64,000 bases of DNA, taken from Cylindrotheca closterium. Lineage: Eukaryota; Bacillariophyta; Bacillariophyceae; Bacillariales; Bacillariaceae. The notes beneath the pieces were generated by a model. The model searched no databases. It had not been told where the DNA came from and was given only the letters and a program-made list of their open reading frames with translations. The stretch covers positions 142,102 to 206,101 of the forward strand of contig CAKOGP040002092.1 in the NCBI GenBank assembly GCA_933822405.4, read 5' to 3'. Shown here piece after piece: positions 33,756 through 45,133 of the stretch; position 1 is the stretch's first letter, and each line of letters starts with the position of its first letter. The translations under genes and the position numbers were made by a program.

Positions 33756-33965
33756 AGACACGTACCAGTACAACCACTCCATGCTGTACCGTATCTACGA
33801 ATCTACCAAAATGAGCGCGTTCGAGCAAGAGTTTGTTCGAGGAGCAGGAAAAAAAGACCGATAGAATTGTTTTGGCATAAAACCCCGCTTTTTAAAATTG
33901 TCCACTGGAACATTCTCATAAAGTGATCTTCGCACTTTCCAAGAACTTGGCAGATAAATTTAAGA

Positions 33966-34493
33966 ATGCACCATACCCCTTCTACAAACAATGTGTTGTA
34001 CTCAGCACCAAGCATTCGAGACCTACCGATGAGGATGCCCAGAAGAAGGGCATCACGGTCTTCATTGTCATCGCTCGCCAACTGCTCGTCCTCGTCTCAG
34101 CGTCAGTCCGAGCATGCAGCCTGCGCGGCACAAAGTTCACCAGAGTCGTCGTCGAAATGTTTGGACAGCTGTTTGAAGGAGCTTCTATTCAGCGATTTCC
34201 GACTCCAAAACAAGAAGGAGGTATCGATATCCTCGGTGTCCACCGCAGCTACCGTTGCAACAGAGGACGATGAGGATAACCAACGGGTGGTTCGCTTCGC
34301 CCCCGTAACATTGACAGCTTCGATCATGTGCCTTCAAAACTACACACCCACAGAAGTCGAGGCCTGTTGGTACACTCGCTCTGAGCTTGATCATTTGCGG
34401 CACAAGACAAGCAGAAAACTCCGTCGAAGGTCGTTTTGTCCGCAGCACCCTGCTCCCTTGAATAAAGAAGAAGACAGAAGATGGAGCGCGTAG
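33966..34493 (+). CDS. VRFAP/ACWY small protein family, array member 4
   Basis: Single exon, 175 residues. The family opening is SIRDLPMRMPRRRASRSSLSS. A Ser-rich stretch and a short acidic segment (TEDDEDNQ) precede VVRFAPVTLTA, LQNYTPTEVEACWYT and RSELDHLRHK. A basic tail ends in DRRWSA. It is closest to member 3 in the opening and core. It is the last member on the plus strand before a 900-bp gap. Confidence 0.75.
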   Translation: MHHTPSTNNVLYSAPSIRDLPMRMPRRRASRSSLSSLANCSSSSQRQSEHAACAAQSSPESSSKCLDSCLKELLFSDFRLQNKKEVSISSVSTAATVATEDDEDNQRVVRFAPVTLTASIMCLQNYTPTEVEACWYTRSELDHLRHKTSRKLRRRSFCPQHPAPLNKEEDRRWSA

Positions 34494-35396
34494 CTAGTAA
34501 AATTAGTGCGACAACTTTGAAACACTAAAAACAACATCGTTTCTTTACGTACACTCTAACCATTTTTGAATATATCGTTCAGCATGATGCTTCAGCATCG
34601 CTTAAACTCCTGGATTGCCCATGTGAGGAGTGTAGTGCTAAACTGTTACTGCCATATTGAATATGCTTGATCTGGCGTCAGCCGTTACTAGTCCGCCCAC
34701 GAAAAGGGGCTAGTTAAATTTGCGTAGCTTTTACTTAGCGTTCTTGCGTCGAAGCTCTTTAGCGAGAGCAAGTGAAGTGGTGGGGGCAAAAGGTAAGCCC
34801 AGACATATTGCTAGGGGGCATGAAAGAGGGTCTACCTTGGAGGCATGTGACGGCAACAAGTTTAAGCCTGTGTCTGGGGTTTGGGGTACCCCAAGAAAGC
34901 ACTGCCAGCATGGTACCTGCCAGTCACCGCTGACGCCAGCATCTATGAAAGTACTTTATACGTCCTATCAAAGATACGTCAAAGATACATTGAAAATTGG
35001 AACATTTGATTTTCATTTATGAGGGGATGCGGTAGACAAACATTATGCTACCGTACAGTATACCGGTACAGGTATATACTCAGGTCCTAGCTAGTGTATC
35101 GACCACTCCGAGTAGCTGTCTGGAACAGATACATGGAGAACGGAGAAAACAATCGTCAGTTGAACGGACGATGAGATGACCGCATAAATACTTGTATTGA
35201 AAACATCATTGCACACACGTGCACATATAGCCATAATATTTTATACAGTATGCTCATACTTCAAAACTCAGGCTTCATCGATCCGTGTTGTCGCATCATT
35301 CCTATGCCCAGACCGGTGTAGAAGTTCCTATTCTATCCCCTTGTTTCCCTCTATCGATTCCATGTACGCGTACTTGTTGAGAAGAATAAGAGAACG
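34494..35396. other. Intergenic region after the array
   Basis: No supported gene in 900 bp. A 100-codon frame (34720-35022) has no recognisable motif. A partly self-complementary segment near 34740-34775 (CTTGCGTCGAAGCTC...GCGAGAGCAAG) could fold as a hairpin. A TACCGGTA palindrome lies at about 35060. Confidence 0.4.
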
Positions 35397-36977
35397 ATGA
35401 GATGCTTATTACGAGGACGACCCAGAGAACCACATCTGAACTCGCCTTCGGCAACCGGAATATTAACACATGAATATGATTTCCATCTTGCACGAGCCAT
35501 GCTACAGACCCCCGCTCAAGTCAGGGCGCAATGTCCTTTCGGTCTGGCAGTTGTAGCGTATGGTGTGCAAACACTACAAACGAACATGGTTCAACATCGC
35601 TCTTTGGCATCCTTAATCAGAATCTGTCTCCCAAGAAGTTTGATGGAGATCCAGGAACGGGCATTTGAAGGGTGCGTCTCCCTAAAGACTGTGGAACTTG
35701 GGTTGAGCAATGACGAAAAAGTTCATTTCGATAGCAGTAGTCTCAAAGTTATTGGACGCGGTTCTTTCATTGGATGCATCTCCTTGATCAGTGTCGAGTT
35801 TCCATCGAGCGTGCAAAAGATTGAAGAACAAGCGTTCGAGTCTTGCACATCCTTGCAAGAAGCAACACTGCCCAAAGCGTTGCTGCGGATTGGCAGCCGA
35901 GCCTTTTTCAAGTGTATCAATCTGCGACTACTAGAACTAAACGATGGACTCCGCTACATCGGCAAAGGTGCCTTTTGTTCCTGTCGAGCCATCGAATGCG
36001 TCCGCCTTCCTCCGACCATCAAGAATATCGACGAGTTTGCGTTTGGTGATTGCAAGAAGCTGTTATCAGTGGAGTTTCCAGAGACGGCCCAGTGCTGTTT
36101 GCTACGCAGTAATGTTTTCGCCGGCTGTGAGAAGCTTTTGAACTGTTACTTGCCGTTGAAGCAGCCCCAGAGAATAGCCTTTGCAGAGAATGACCTCATG
36201 TTCCGCTTTGGCGGTCCGGACTATAATAATTTGCAACGGCGATTCGACCATCTTCCAATTCATAAGCTATGTTACATTCAGTGGACTCATTCAACGCACA
36301 TTATTCGGCAGCAACTGGAAGTTCTCATGGAAGACAATGATGTTTATGAAAGCGGCTACCGGGCCGACTGTTTCTTCTTGAACCCCTTTCACATCTTGTC
36401 ATTGTCCCACAAGCTAAATACAGAAATCTTTCACTTTTTATTCAAAAGGTATCCAGGAGTAGATCTGAACGAACATAATATTCTTGGCATGTCTCCAATG
36501 GGTATACTACTCGAACGAGTGCGAATGGGAAGCTTGAACGTTGAGGCTCTTCAACTGATTGTCGGAATGGTTCTACATGACCGCCTACACGCGTTGCGAC
36601 CCGATGAAGCTTGGGTGTCAGAATTCCAGACTACAGTAAAGTCCATTGGTGGCTGCGATCCCAAGAAAGATGTAAGCAGATTACTTCAAAAGCTGGAATT
36701 TCGTGAAAATAAGGAATCCTTGACGATATTGGAGCTTGCCATGTGGAAAGCAAAGCTGATAAAAGTGACTAATACCAATAGTCTAAATAAAAATACTGGC
36801 AACAACAAGCGCAAACGGAAATTTTGCGACGCCTTTCCAGACGACGCAGAGCACTGCGCTGTTCGCTCCTCCTGTCGGAGTCAGTCCGGCTCGGAGTTTG
36901 TGGTTCCACTCGTCTTGGGTTATCTGAGAAAGCCGATGGAAGATTCCGAAAGGGGCATCGTTGGCAATCATCAATAA
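35397..36977 (+). CDS. BspA-like leucine-rich-repeat protein (LRR_5 type)
   Basis: Single exon, 526 residues. Residues about 70-260 contain seven or so BspA-type repeats with the pattern AFxxCxxLxxVxLP...IxxxAF, for example IQERAFEGCVSLKTVEL, IEEQAFESCTSLQEATLP and IGKGAFCSCRAIECVRLP. After the repeats is a helical region containing ADCFFLNPFHILSLSH, reminiscent of the DxxGMTPxHIL ankyrin-like segment that follows these repeats in related algal proteins, and here partly diverged. The C-terminus is basic then Ser-rich. No signal peptide or membrane helix is visible, so an intracellular interaction role is likely. It is related to the broken gene at 52445-54428. Confidence 0.8.
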   Translation: MRCLLRGRPREPHLNSPSATGILTHEYDFHLARAMLQTPAQVRAQCPFGLAVVAYGVQTLQTNMVQHRSLASLIRICLPRSLMEIQERAFEGCVSLKTVELGLSNDEKVHFDSSSLKVIGRGSFIGCISLISVEFPSSVQKIEEQAFESCTSLQEATLPKALLRIGSRAFFKCINLRLLELNDGLRYIGKGAFCSCRAIECVRLPPTIKNIDEFAFGDCKKLLSVEFPETAQCCLLRSNVFAGCEKLLNCYLPLKQPQRIAFAENDLMFRFGGPDYNNLQRRFDHLPIHKLCYIQWTHSTHIIRQQLEVLMEDNDVYESGYRADCFFLNPFHILSLSHKLNTEIFHFLFKRYPGVDLNEHNILGMSPMGILLERVRMGSLNVEALQLIVGMVLHDRLHALRPDEAWVSEFQTTVKSIGGCDPKKDVSRLLQKLEFRENKESLTILELAMWKAKLIKVTNTNSLNKNTGNNKRKRKFCDAFPDDAEHCAVRSSCRSQSGSEFVVPLVLGYLRKPMEDSERGIVGNHQ

Positions 36978-37230
36978 TGATCGTACTTTGGAATAAGCAA
37001 ACCATAATTGGAAGATCTCATCGACATTCATTTTGCGCATACTATCCATCTGTGTCATCCAGACCATACCTTGACGTACGGGATAGCAATGTGTTGCCAT
37101 GCCATATTGCTTGCCACGATTTGTGCCCAATAATCACAGCCTGATACATTTGGAACAAACCACTTCACGGAACCATTGCGGCAAAGCATCTCCTCTCAAA
37201 ATGATAATAATAATAATAACCATGAAATTG

Positions 37231-38601
37231 CTATCTTGCCGCGAACGCTGGTCCCTTTAAGAAAAAGTATAGTACATCTTCCTTGGTAGCACATTTTTGT
37301 AGTACATGTGGCCACAAAGATAAGGGTACATTTCGATCCAAGAGGTACCTTCCATGGAGGTTCAAATCACACAAGTGTTTGAGAGACTTGCCCGCCTTTC
37401 CAAGATCGTGGGCAATGAGCTGAATTTCCGGATGACAGTGCAATACCTCTTGGATCGTTTTGGCTAGATAATTGATAATGTGGGCACTGAGAAACAAAGT
37501 GACTGGTTTGTCAAGTCTCTTCATGCTTTTGAGTTTCTCCAAATCTTGCTGTTCAATGCACTGTTCGTAAAAGTAGAGTCGTTCCAATGTGGGACAATCC
37601 GGAAGCAGTTGGAATATCGTCGACATGTTTGTGTCGCCACGAAGAGCGCTATAAGTCTCAATCACCTTGAGGGATCTACTTTGTTGCAAACCGTCACTTA
37701 CTTCCTCCAATGCAAGCCTTCCATTTTCATGGAAATTGCTCAACGAAAGGTGCTCCAAGGATTTTGAAAACGAAAGTAATGTATTGAGACCCTTGACAAA
37801 AGACTCACGGCAGGCATTGCTGGCCGTCATTTCCAAAAATTGTAGCGAAGGATGCGTTGCCAAGGTAGAAAATAATGTATTCAGAGAGTCGTTGTCAACA
37901 GCTGACGATAGGTCAATGGACAGAGAGTCCAAGGTAGTGTTGGCCGCGAGTCCCCGACCGAGTGATTCAAGACGAAGGTTCATGACTCCACATATTCGAA
38001 GCGTCCGTAGCGTCTTGGTAGTCGTCAGCAGTCGTTCCAGACTGAATGCATCCGCCTCGGAAAAGGCGTCTCCTTGCATATGAATCTCCAACAGTTCCAA
38101 ACGTTGGTTCTGTTCAATTCCGGTGAAAATGCCGTCAATATTTTGTGCAAACGAAACAATGGATATTTCCATTTCCCGAAACAAACTCAAGCGACTGGAA
38201 GTTTCGACCAGCCTACCAATCGATCTCGTGGCATGGTCTTGAACGGAATGCAAGTCCAAGGTTTTCCATAGAATCTGATTCTCGGCAAAATGATGGAATA
38301 CCCTTTGGATGCTTTCCACCATTGCATTATTAATATATTGGTGGTCATCAGTATCATTAACAGTATCATCATTACCCCATGCTCCAACATCAATACTGAA
38401 ACAACGTGGATTGGAAATTGGAGAATGGCACAATTCCTCCAGAATGTCAAGCTCGGCAGCATGATTGTTACGATTATTATTACTGGTTCTTATTTCGTTC
38501 TCATTCTCCTCATCAGACTCATCATCGTCACTGAATTCTTCCAAATGAAAGTCAACAAATCCTTCTTTGGAATGAACCAAGTATCGTTCTAATACAGACA
38601 T
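37231..38601 (-). CDS. RNI-like leucine-rich-repeat protein
   Basis: Single exon, 456 residues. An acidic/Asn-rich N-terminal region (about 20-110) is followed by irregular LRRs of the ribonuclease-inhibitor kind: TKTLRTLRICGVMNLRLESLG, TTLDSLSIDLSSAVDNDSL, PSLQFLEMTASN, KSLEHLSLSNFHENG. The C-terminus has a compact motif, CDLNLHGRYLLDRNVPLSLW then PHVLQK and a VLYFFL stretch, which I associate with a group of diatom LRR proteins. No enzymatic domain is seen. The gene is convergent with the BspA-like gene and divergent from the reductase gene at 39037. Confidence 0.75.
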   Translation of the reverse strand: MSVLERYLVHSKEGFVDFHLEEFSDDDESDEENENEIRTSNNNRNNHAAELDILEELCHSPISNPRCFSIDVGAWGNDDTVNDTDDHQYINNAMVESIQRVFHHFAENQILWKTLDLHSVQDHATRSIGRLVETSSRLSLFREMEISIVSFAQNIDGIFTGIEQNQRLELLEIHMQGDAFSEADAFSLERLLTTTKTLRTLRICGVMNLRLESLGRGLAANTTLDSLSIDLSSAVDNDSLNTLFSTLATHPSLQFLEMTASNACRESFVKGLNTLLSFSKSLEHLSLSNFHENGRLALEEVSDGLQQSRSLKVIETYSALRGDTNMSTIFQLLPDCPTLERLYFYEQCIEQQDLEKLKSMKRLDKPVTLFLSAHIINYLAKTIQEVLHCHPEIQLIAHDLGKAGKSLKHLCDLNLHGRYLLDRNVPLSLWPHVLQKCATKEDVLYFFLKGPAFAAR

Positions 38602-39036
38602 GTGAGCCGTATTGTTGTTGTGGGTTGCGGTGTTGTGCGCTGTGATATACTACAGCAGTAGGTCTAAGGATCGCACGATTCTGTTTCTTATTTTCTGTGA
38701 TGATCTTTGAACTATTTCAGAACCTTTCTGTGATGATCTTTGAACTATTTCAGAACCTTTCTGCAACAAGTCGAAAATTTCAGTCATATTAGTCGGGAGC
38801 AATGCCGCGTCAATAATAAAAATAAAAATAAAATCAATCAAAAATCAAATCGCAATAATATACATACTGTATGATGAAACCCGCCACTTTCATTTCAACA
38901 CCATATGACTCGAGATGAGACGTATCCCACAATGAATTGATGGACACACTTCAACGAAATTGTAGACTTGAAGATTATTTTCCTCTCTCTTGCCCTTTTT
39001 GAGTGATCATCACATCTTTTAAAATCCTATTCAGAT
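38602..39036. other. Divergent intergenic region with a 33-bp duplication
   Basis: This 435-bp gap separates divergent genes. It contains two perfect 33-bp tandem copies at 38692-38757 and is otherwise AT-rich. A pyrimidine-rich stretch ending in TTCAG lies two bases before the ATG at 39037, so an upstream exon of the reductase gene is possible. Confidence 0.5.
38692..38757. repeat. Perfect 33-bp tandem duplication
   Basis: Two identical units, starting TTTCTGTGATGATC and ending CAGAACC, begin at 38692 and 38725 and are followed by a further TTTCTG. The copies are exact, so the duplication is recent. On the minus strand it would read as a doubled 11-residue unit in a short frame that I do not call as a gene. 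Confidence 0.85.
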
Positions 39037-42000
39037 ATGTTGCGTGATTCTGGGCGAATACAACGAAATGACCAAACGAAAGGTCGTCATCATCTTCCGG
39101 ATCTGGTTCGTGAAGGACAGGCAGAAGCCAAACGATTGGAACAAGAGGCCATCCCAAAACTGCACGAGGGTCTTAAACCATTGGGCAAAGAGGTCCTGAA
39201 AATTGGTTTGCAAGTGAAGGAAGCACTCAGCGAAGTGCGTGAACTGAAAGCAAACTACTGGGAGAAGTACGAAGAAGAATGCCAGCTTGCTGCCATCTTT
39301 TTTGAGGAAGCCATGAATCGGTTGGAACGGCATTTGAAAAGTGGCCAGCCGTATCCAAAAGGTACCATTACGACTGAATTTACAAGATACCAACAAGTCG
39401 CTCGACAACATGACGAGATTGAAGCCAAGGTTGATGCTTCGGATATCGCCCAAACATTGGACACACTCATGGAATCCAAATACAGTGCTGCGGTCCTGGC
39501 ATTGGACGAAAAGGCACATGAACTTGACACGCAACGAGCTCCATGGGAATTACGATACTTTGCAACCTCGGAAATGGACGAGTCCACGGGCAAGATGACC
39601 CTTTCCGTCTCGATTGGTGGAGACGATAATCGAAAGCATTCCAATGATAACTCCTATTCATCCACCTTGGACGATCAATGCCGCCTTTGTCATCAAACCA
39701 TTCCGGCCAATCAGAACCGAGTGCGGTCCTTTGAAAGTTCTCTTAGAACAGCTGTCATGTGCTCGGAATGTTACAAAATGACCTGCCGCGCCGAATCCAT
39801 TGTAGACGATGCCTTTCCCTTATTCTTGACTACGACAGATGGACACAACGACACAAACTTTTTGGATGTGGCCAAGCAAGAACTTTTACACATTTGGCCA
39901 TATTGCGACCATATGCTCGTCACGGAGCATGATTCTCCCTTTGGATTGCGACGACAAGCCATGGGTTTGGCGGAACACAAAACACCAAAGGAAAAGAAGA
40001 AATCAAACCCAACTACACTCCGAACGCTCTTGCCTCGCTTTTTAGACAGGGCCTATCGCAACCGACCCTTGTTTGGTGTTCCACAAGAAGATTCAGCAGC
40101 ATCCAACAATGACCACAGCAGCCATGGGAATGTGAATAGCCAACAATTCCATCTCACCAAGATTCCATATCAATGGTTCACGTACCAACAGGTTTGGCAA
40201 GTTGTCTGTACGCTGGCCAATGGAATGATACCAGTACTACTGCCTATTCAGAAGCTATTATCACTGCCACAAGAAGGAGACAGCAGTGGCCAGTCGGCAT
40301 TGTCAAACTCATTGTTGTTGCGACCAGAGGTTGGAATACTGTCGTCAGCCAGTCCCATCTTTTTTGCAATGCAAATGGCCTGCATTTCCCTTGGTCGAAT
40401 ATCGGTTGCCATGGACACTAGCTGGAAGGCGAATGATGTCTGGAGGGCATTGGACAATGCAAAGGTTTCCACCTTGTTGCTAGATCCCCAAGGATTTCAA
40501 ATGCTCATGACGGATGATGCAACTGCTCACAGGCTGCCAGCTTGCATCCAAAAAGTCATTGTAATTGCAAGTGATCCATTCCAACCAAACAAGGACATTG
40601 GAAATATTGGTCAAGCCTTTCAATGCTACAAAGGAGAAAAGGCTTCCTTGGAGATGCTTATGGCCGATGCATCCGAATGGTGGAAGGAAGAATCGACCAA
40701 GTTTGCCATACAGACAGTCGAGTCCTTTTCCAGTAAAAACAAAGCACTTCCTACAGATGAATACCTATTTGGACTATTCTCCAGTGGCACCAGTGGATCC
40801 GGTGATCACAAAGGAGTATTGGTTTGGGAAAGTGCGTTTCGTGAATCCAACGCAACGGCAAACTTTGACCACCCAGTTGTTGGGTGTCTGAAGAGTAGTC
40901 CGTCTTGGGCGAGTGGCAACGACATTGTCTGGCAGACCATGTTGGCCGGAGGTCGAATTGGCTTTGCAGCAGCAGCAGCAGCAGCAGCGAGATCAAAGGC
41001 GTTGTCATTGTCGATCTGGAATCATTTATATTCCATCAAGCCGACTTGGCGCCTATCATTCGTCCCAGCAATGGTGACAGATCTGATGGAAGAATACTCG
41101 CAGGCGTTTGAATTCTTTCGGCAGTACAATGCGCACCCAAGTGATGACGATAACACAATCGAAAAACGCCAACATTGGGCTCGAGCAAAGGCGGCAGAAT
41201 ATTTGTACTCTTGTTTGGGGGGATCCATCGAGGTGATTTCGGTTGGTGGTGCCATGGTCAATCAATCACATATCGAATTTCTCTCGCGAGTTCTTCCCTG
41301 TGAAATCTATCAAGGCTACGGCTCCACAGAAGGTGGTGGAATTGCAATTGCAAATCATAATGACGACCGACTGATACCACATCATCGAATGAAATTCCGC
41401 GTCGAAAGTCGGCCTGTACTTGGGTACACAATGGACGACAAACCATTTCCTCGTGGGGAACTATTGATTCTTGGCAAAGAGACTGCTCGTATGGGTGATT
41501 GGTTTGGGGAAGATGAAACCGTGCAGGACCAGAGAAAGAAATATTCCGATGATGGGTACTATTGTACTGGTGACATCGTAGAGTACCACCCAGACGCCAA
41601 CTCTTTTCGCATTATCGATCGAGTATCTTCACTTGTGAAGTTGCCAGATGGTATCTTTTTCTCGCCACACCGAGTGGAGACTTCCATTGGCGACTTGACA
41701 CCGTACGGTATTTCTGGATTCATTGTCACCTCAACGTTGCAAGGTACCGTCGCTCTTGTCCTCGAGTCATTTCAGCAAGCAGCCGATGACGGCAATGTTT
41801 TACTGGAAGTGCAGCGTCGGTGCCGAGAGTCAAACATTGACGAACGATGCATTCCTCGCCAGTTGATAGCTGACGAAGGCGGCGATCAGTATCCCGATGA
41901 TTCATCAAACGAGCGTCTTTGGAAAACGACTGGCTGCTATACTGTTAGTGGAAAGTTGATTAGGCAGCGTGTGTATGATCGGGTGAAGGACCTCTTGATT

Positions 42001-43880
42001 GAAGCTGATAAGATGAATGATGTTGGACCTATTGCTTCTTCGATAGGCGCTGTGAACAAGGAGAAGGAAACAGCGCTGGCCTTGATCGACGCTATCGGAA
42101 TTCCTAGAGGCTCGCAAGATGATGCAGAAGATATTACATCGTTGCCTTTGGAGATATTGGGAGTGAATTCACTTTTGTGGGGTAAGTTTTGCAATCAGAC
42201 CTCGTCTTATTCTTTTACATTTCATGAGGCTAACATCTCAAGCTTACTCCAGTCAAACTTCGCTCCTTCGTTCGGCAGTCCCTGGCTCAAAGAGGGCACT
42301 CAGGAACAAAGTTGCCATTCTTTAACTTGAGTGAAAAGAATATGATGGATGTTGCTGGATGGATGACTGATGTCATAGTGAGTCAGCCCAGTGCAGGATT
42401 AGGATCTGTGCCTGTAGCTTCCGAGGTAGCTATGGAGGCAACCGATCTTCGCACACCACAAGAAGACCCTTCTTCTCAAGTGAAAAATTCAAACCGGACG
42501 ATTGCTAGAGAAAAGGCAACTACTAAAGATGGAAAGCAAGAACCTCCAATCCCGATGTCATCACACTCTGTTAACATGAATGGCGAAGAGCTTTCAAAAA
42601 GAGCTGAATTCAAACAGCATGCGCACAATATCGACAAACTTGAATCAGAACTATTTCGGCTTGTCGATGCCGAGATACCACTGTCGTTTGAACGATGCCA
42701 GTACGCGGAATCAACTTGTTCTTCTGAATTACAGAGGATCTTTCTCACTGGTGCTACTGGTTTTCTGGGACGGCATGTCCTTCGATCATTATTAATGAGG
42801 GGCGCAGAAGTGACCTGTCTTGTAAGGGGTAAATCTGATGAGGACGCACGGTCGCGTGTGATCAGTGTGCTTTCATCAATTGGTATGAATGAAGAACCAT
42901 TATTGGCTCGTTTGAATATTCTGACAGGCAACATTTCGCTTGAAAAGTTTGGTCTTGAGCAGCAGGTTTATGATATGCTCGCTTGCAATACGGATGCAAT
43001 CGTCCATGCGGCCGCACAGGTCAAAATGTGGAGCTTAGACACTGCTTTCGGCGACGCACATGAGATGCTGTATACCAACACTCAAAGTTGTGTTTCCATC
43101 TCCCGCCTGTCGGCATGTGCCAAGCAAATTGGGCGCCAAACCATACCAGTCGTCTACACATCTACCAAGTCTGTCGAAAATGGATTGTCGGAAGGAACAA
43201 GTGTTGGGGAAGCTGGTCTTTATTACTCCTCTTCCACAATGCGCCAGCAGCCGTATACCATCAGTAAGCTACTTGGAGAAACTGCACTGATGTATGGGAG
43301 TCGGAAGCATCAAGGTTCACTCTGTATTATGCGACCACCACTGCTCACCTTCTCGTCAGGTGGTGACTCTAACGACTCGGATTGGTTCGTGCGCCTTCTT
43401 TTGACGGTAATGGACCTCGGACTAGCCCCATCCCACGGACAATCAGAATTTCTGTCAAAACAAACGGTTTTCGAACCAGTCGACGAGTATGCCAACAAGG
43501 TAGTGAAGGAAGTTTTTCAGCAATTAGAAGAACAAAAGCTTGAGTCGACAAGTGATGTGAAATGGGCCGACGCTTATGAAGAAGAGACAAAGCCAAAGCT
43601 TCGTATTAGAGACATCTTGTACCATCTGGAAGGTGATGTTGAACCAGTGCCCGCGTATGCATTCCGATCGGCTGTCCTATTTTCGGAACACCCTCTTCCA
43701 TTCCTGCCTCTTGCAAAGTCCCTGGTCGACCGAAGAGATACAAGAGTAGAGAATGACTTCGACGAGTCACTTCCTATTGCCGTCGAAAATGGGCAAATAC
43801 CACCTCTCTTGCAAGAAGGTCTATTGGCTTTTTTGAAGACTCGCTGCCCTAGCATCACAATCAAGTCAATTGGAGATTAG
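39037..43880 (+). CDS. Adenylation-carrier-reductase enzyme (NRPS-like, carboxylate reductase type)
   Basis: Two exons, 39037..42181 and 42253..43880 (71-bp intron, GTAAGT...TCCAG); 1,590 residues. Residues 1-190 are a charged, probably coiled-coil extension. A C4 motif follows (CRLC...CSEC, about 215-245). The adenylation domain carries LFSSGTSGSGDHKG (about 580), YGSTEGGG (about 761), YYCTGD (about 841), IDRVSSLVKLPDG (about 858) and SGKLIRQRV (about 970). A carrier-like motif LGVNSLL (about 1042), with Asn in place of the usual Asp before Ser, sits at the intron. The reductase domain has LTGATGFLGRHV (about 1212) and YTISKLLGE (about 1383). By family knowledge such enzymes activate a carboxylic acid, load it on phosphopantetheine and release an aldehyde or alcohol with NAD(P)H. 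The substrate is unknown. Confidence 0.8.
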
Positions 43881-43934
43881 TAAGACTTTAGTTTTTAATC
43901 GTTTCTATTGAATATTCGATTCGTGGTTCAGGCT

Positions 43935-44282
43935 TCATTCCCTTGACGATGTTGGTGCATTTGCCATGGCTGCCGCCGCCGCTGCTACTTTTGCCTGCTT
44001 TCGTTTCCGCAGTCTTTCTCTAATCTCTTGTATTTCTCTTTCTTCTTCTTGAATCTTTGCATCTCCCATGGCCCACTCAATTTCTTCGAGCGTCATCGGC
44101 ATCAGATCGATGGAGATTCGTTTTTCGTATCTTGGATGTCTAATTGGCGCTGCCTTTGGAGGTGGACAAACACTCAATGTTCCTTGTGATCTGTCAAGAC
44201 TCGGTCTGCTATGGTGGAAAGTTTCACTGGTGCTGTTGTGATCGTCGGCTGGTTTGCACATCTTTGCTTCTTCTTGTTTCAT
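43935..44282 (-). CDS. Small coiled-coil protein, EEIEWAM family, copy 1
   Basis: Single exon, 115 residues. The conserved C-terminal half is EKRISIDLMPMTLEEIEWAM, then a highly charged helix (AKIQEEEREIQEIRERLRKRK) and an Ala-rich end with TSSRE. The N-terminal half is variable and polar. No known domain is recognised; the helix suggests coiled-coil or RNA/protein binding. It lies 54 bp after the convergent reductase gene and is followed upstream by a close paralogue (45134-45505) on the same strand. Confidence 0.65.
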   Translation of the reverse strand: MKQEEAKMCKPADDHNSTSETFHHSRPSLDRSQGTLSVCPPPKAAPIRHPRYEKRISIDLMPMTLEEIEWAMGDAKIQEEEREIQEIRERLRKRKQAKVAAAAAAMANAPTSSRE

Positions 44283-45133
44283 AAAATTGTGATTTGAAAT
44301 ATGTGTCTGCGGCTGAGTTTATTTCTCATATTTCTGAACGCGTCTAGAAAGGCGCGGGACTCTAGGAATTTACGATTAACATTTATGCTTTTACTCACGT
44401 CACGTGCTCATGCCGTATGCAGTATTTCGGACACTACTGTACAGTATGGGCTTCTTCGATGAAGCTAGACCAACTATAAAATACACCTAGTCGTACTTTG
44501 TTGTTACAAACTTTTGACAGTTGGGAAATTAAAATGTAATCCTGCTTCTCTACAGTAAATATACGACCTACAGTCCTAATGCAAATTCAAATCAAATGCA
44601 GCCAACCAGGATGCACCGAGCAAGCGACAACCTTGAACCTAGCTGTCTTGTGTTCTCCAGACCAAGTGACACACCCTCGTTGAGGCCGACAGTTTCGTTT
44701 CAATTAGCGCGAGAATCCTCAGATTGTTCCATCCTGATGTTGGACCCACTTTACCGAACGACAACGACACTCTCGTCGAGGATGCTCAGGATGGTCGTAA
44801 CATTGGTCTGGCCCTTTCGACCCCATGGAACATTTCTTTTTGGGATGAAGGCAATTACCATTCATGAAAGACAATGCTCGATATCGGCACAAAGGTCAAA
44901 GTCTTTCGAATTCTGTAGTCGTGACACCAGTAGTAGCAGTTATTCAAACGTTTGTTTCTTTTGTTGAGGAGGCAAATAGGAATTCTTAGAACAACATTCG
45001 ATCGATTGAACAGCATCGCACAGCGAAATATAGATTGCACGTTTCGATTCGTTCTAATGTTTTTCTAATATTGCCGTGTGTGATCTATGACCTCTCGGTG
45101 TTTTGGGACTTTCTGACCAGACCAGGACGAATG
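44283..45133. other. Spacer between the EEIEWAM paralogues, with a possible gene remnant
   Basis: 850 bp. The plus strand has a 66-codon frame without an ATG (44670-44867) whose translation looks protein-like (it contains TLVEADSFVSISAR and STPWNISFWDEG), overlapped by a second frame that opens with ATG at 44596. Together they may be a frameshifted remnant of a small gene. I do not recognise the family. Confidence 0.3.

Larger units (their letters stand above)
32247..33965. other. Repeat-rich spacer with a decayed array member
   Basis: 1.7 kb without an intact gene. It contains two diverged copies of a segment around TTTGAACATGGGCGCGAAA (32921 and 33376), a remnant of a VRFAP/ACWY gene (33110-33215) and a 129-bp tandem repeat (33442-33750). 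The short open frames across it are explained by these repeats. Confidence 0.6.

Noticed and set aside
27744..34493. CRISPR-like or transposon array
   Set aside because: The repeated units are genes with protein-level conservation; no short regular spacers, terminal repeats or transposase are present.
34720..35022. 100-codon plus-strand frame as a gene
   Set aside because: It has no motif, no family match by eye and atypical composition; the region looks non-coding.
38650..38841. 63-codon minus-strand frame with a doubled QKGSEIVQRSS unit
   Set aside because: The repeat is explained by the 33-bp DNA duplication; the rest is AT-rich and has no support as a gene.
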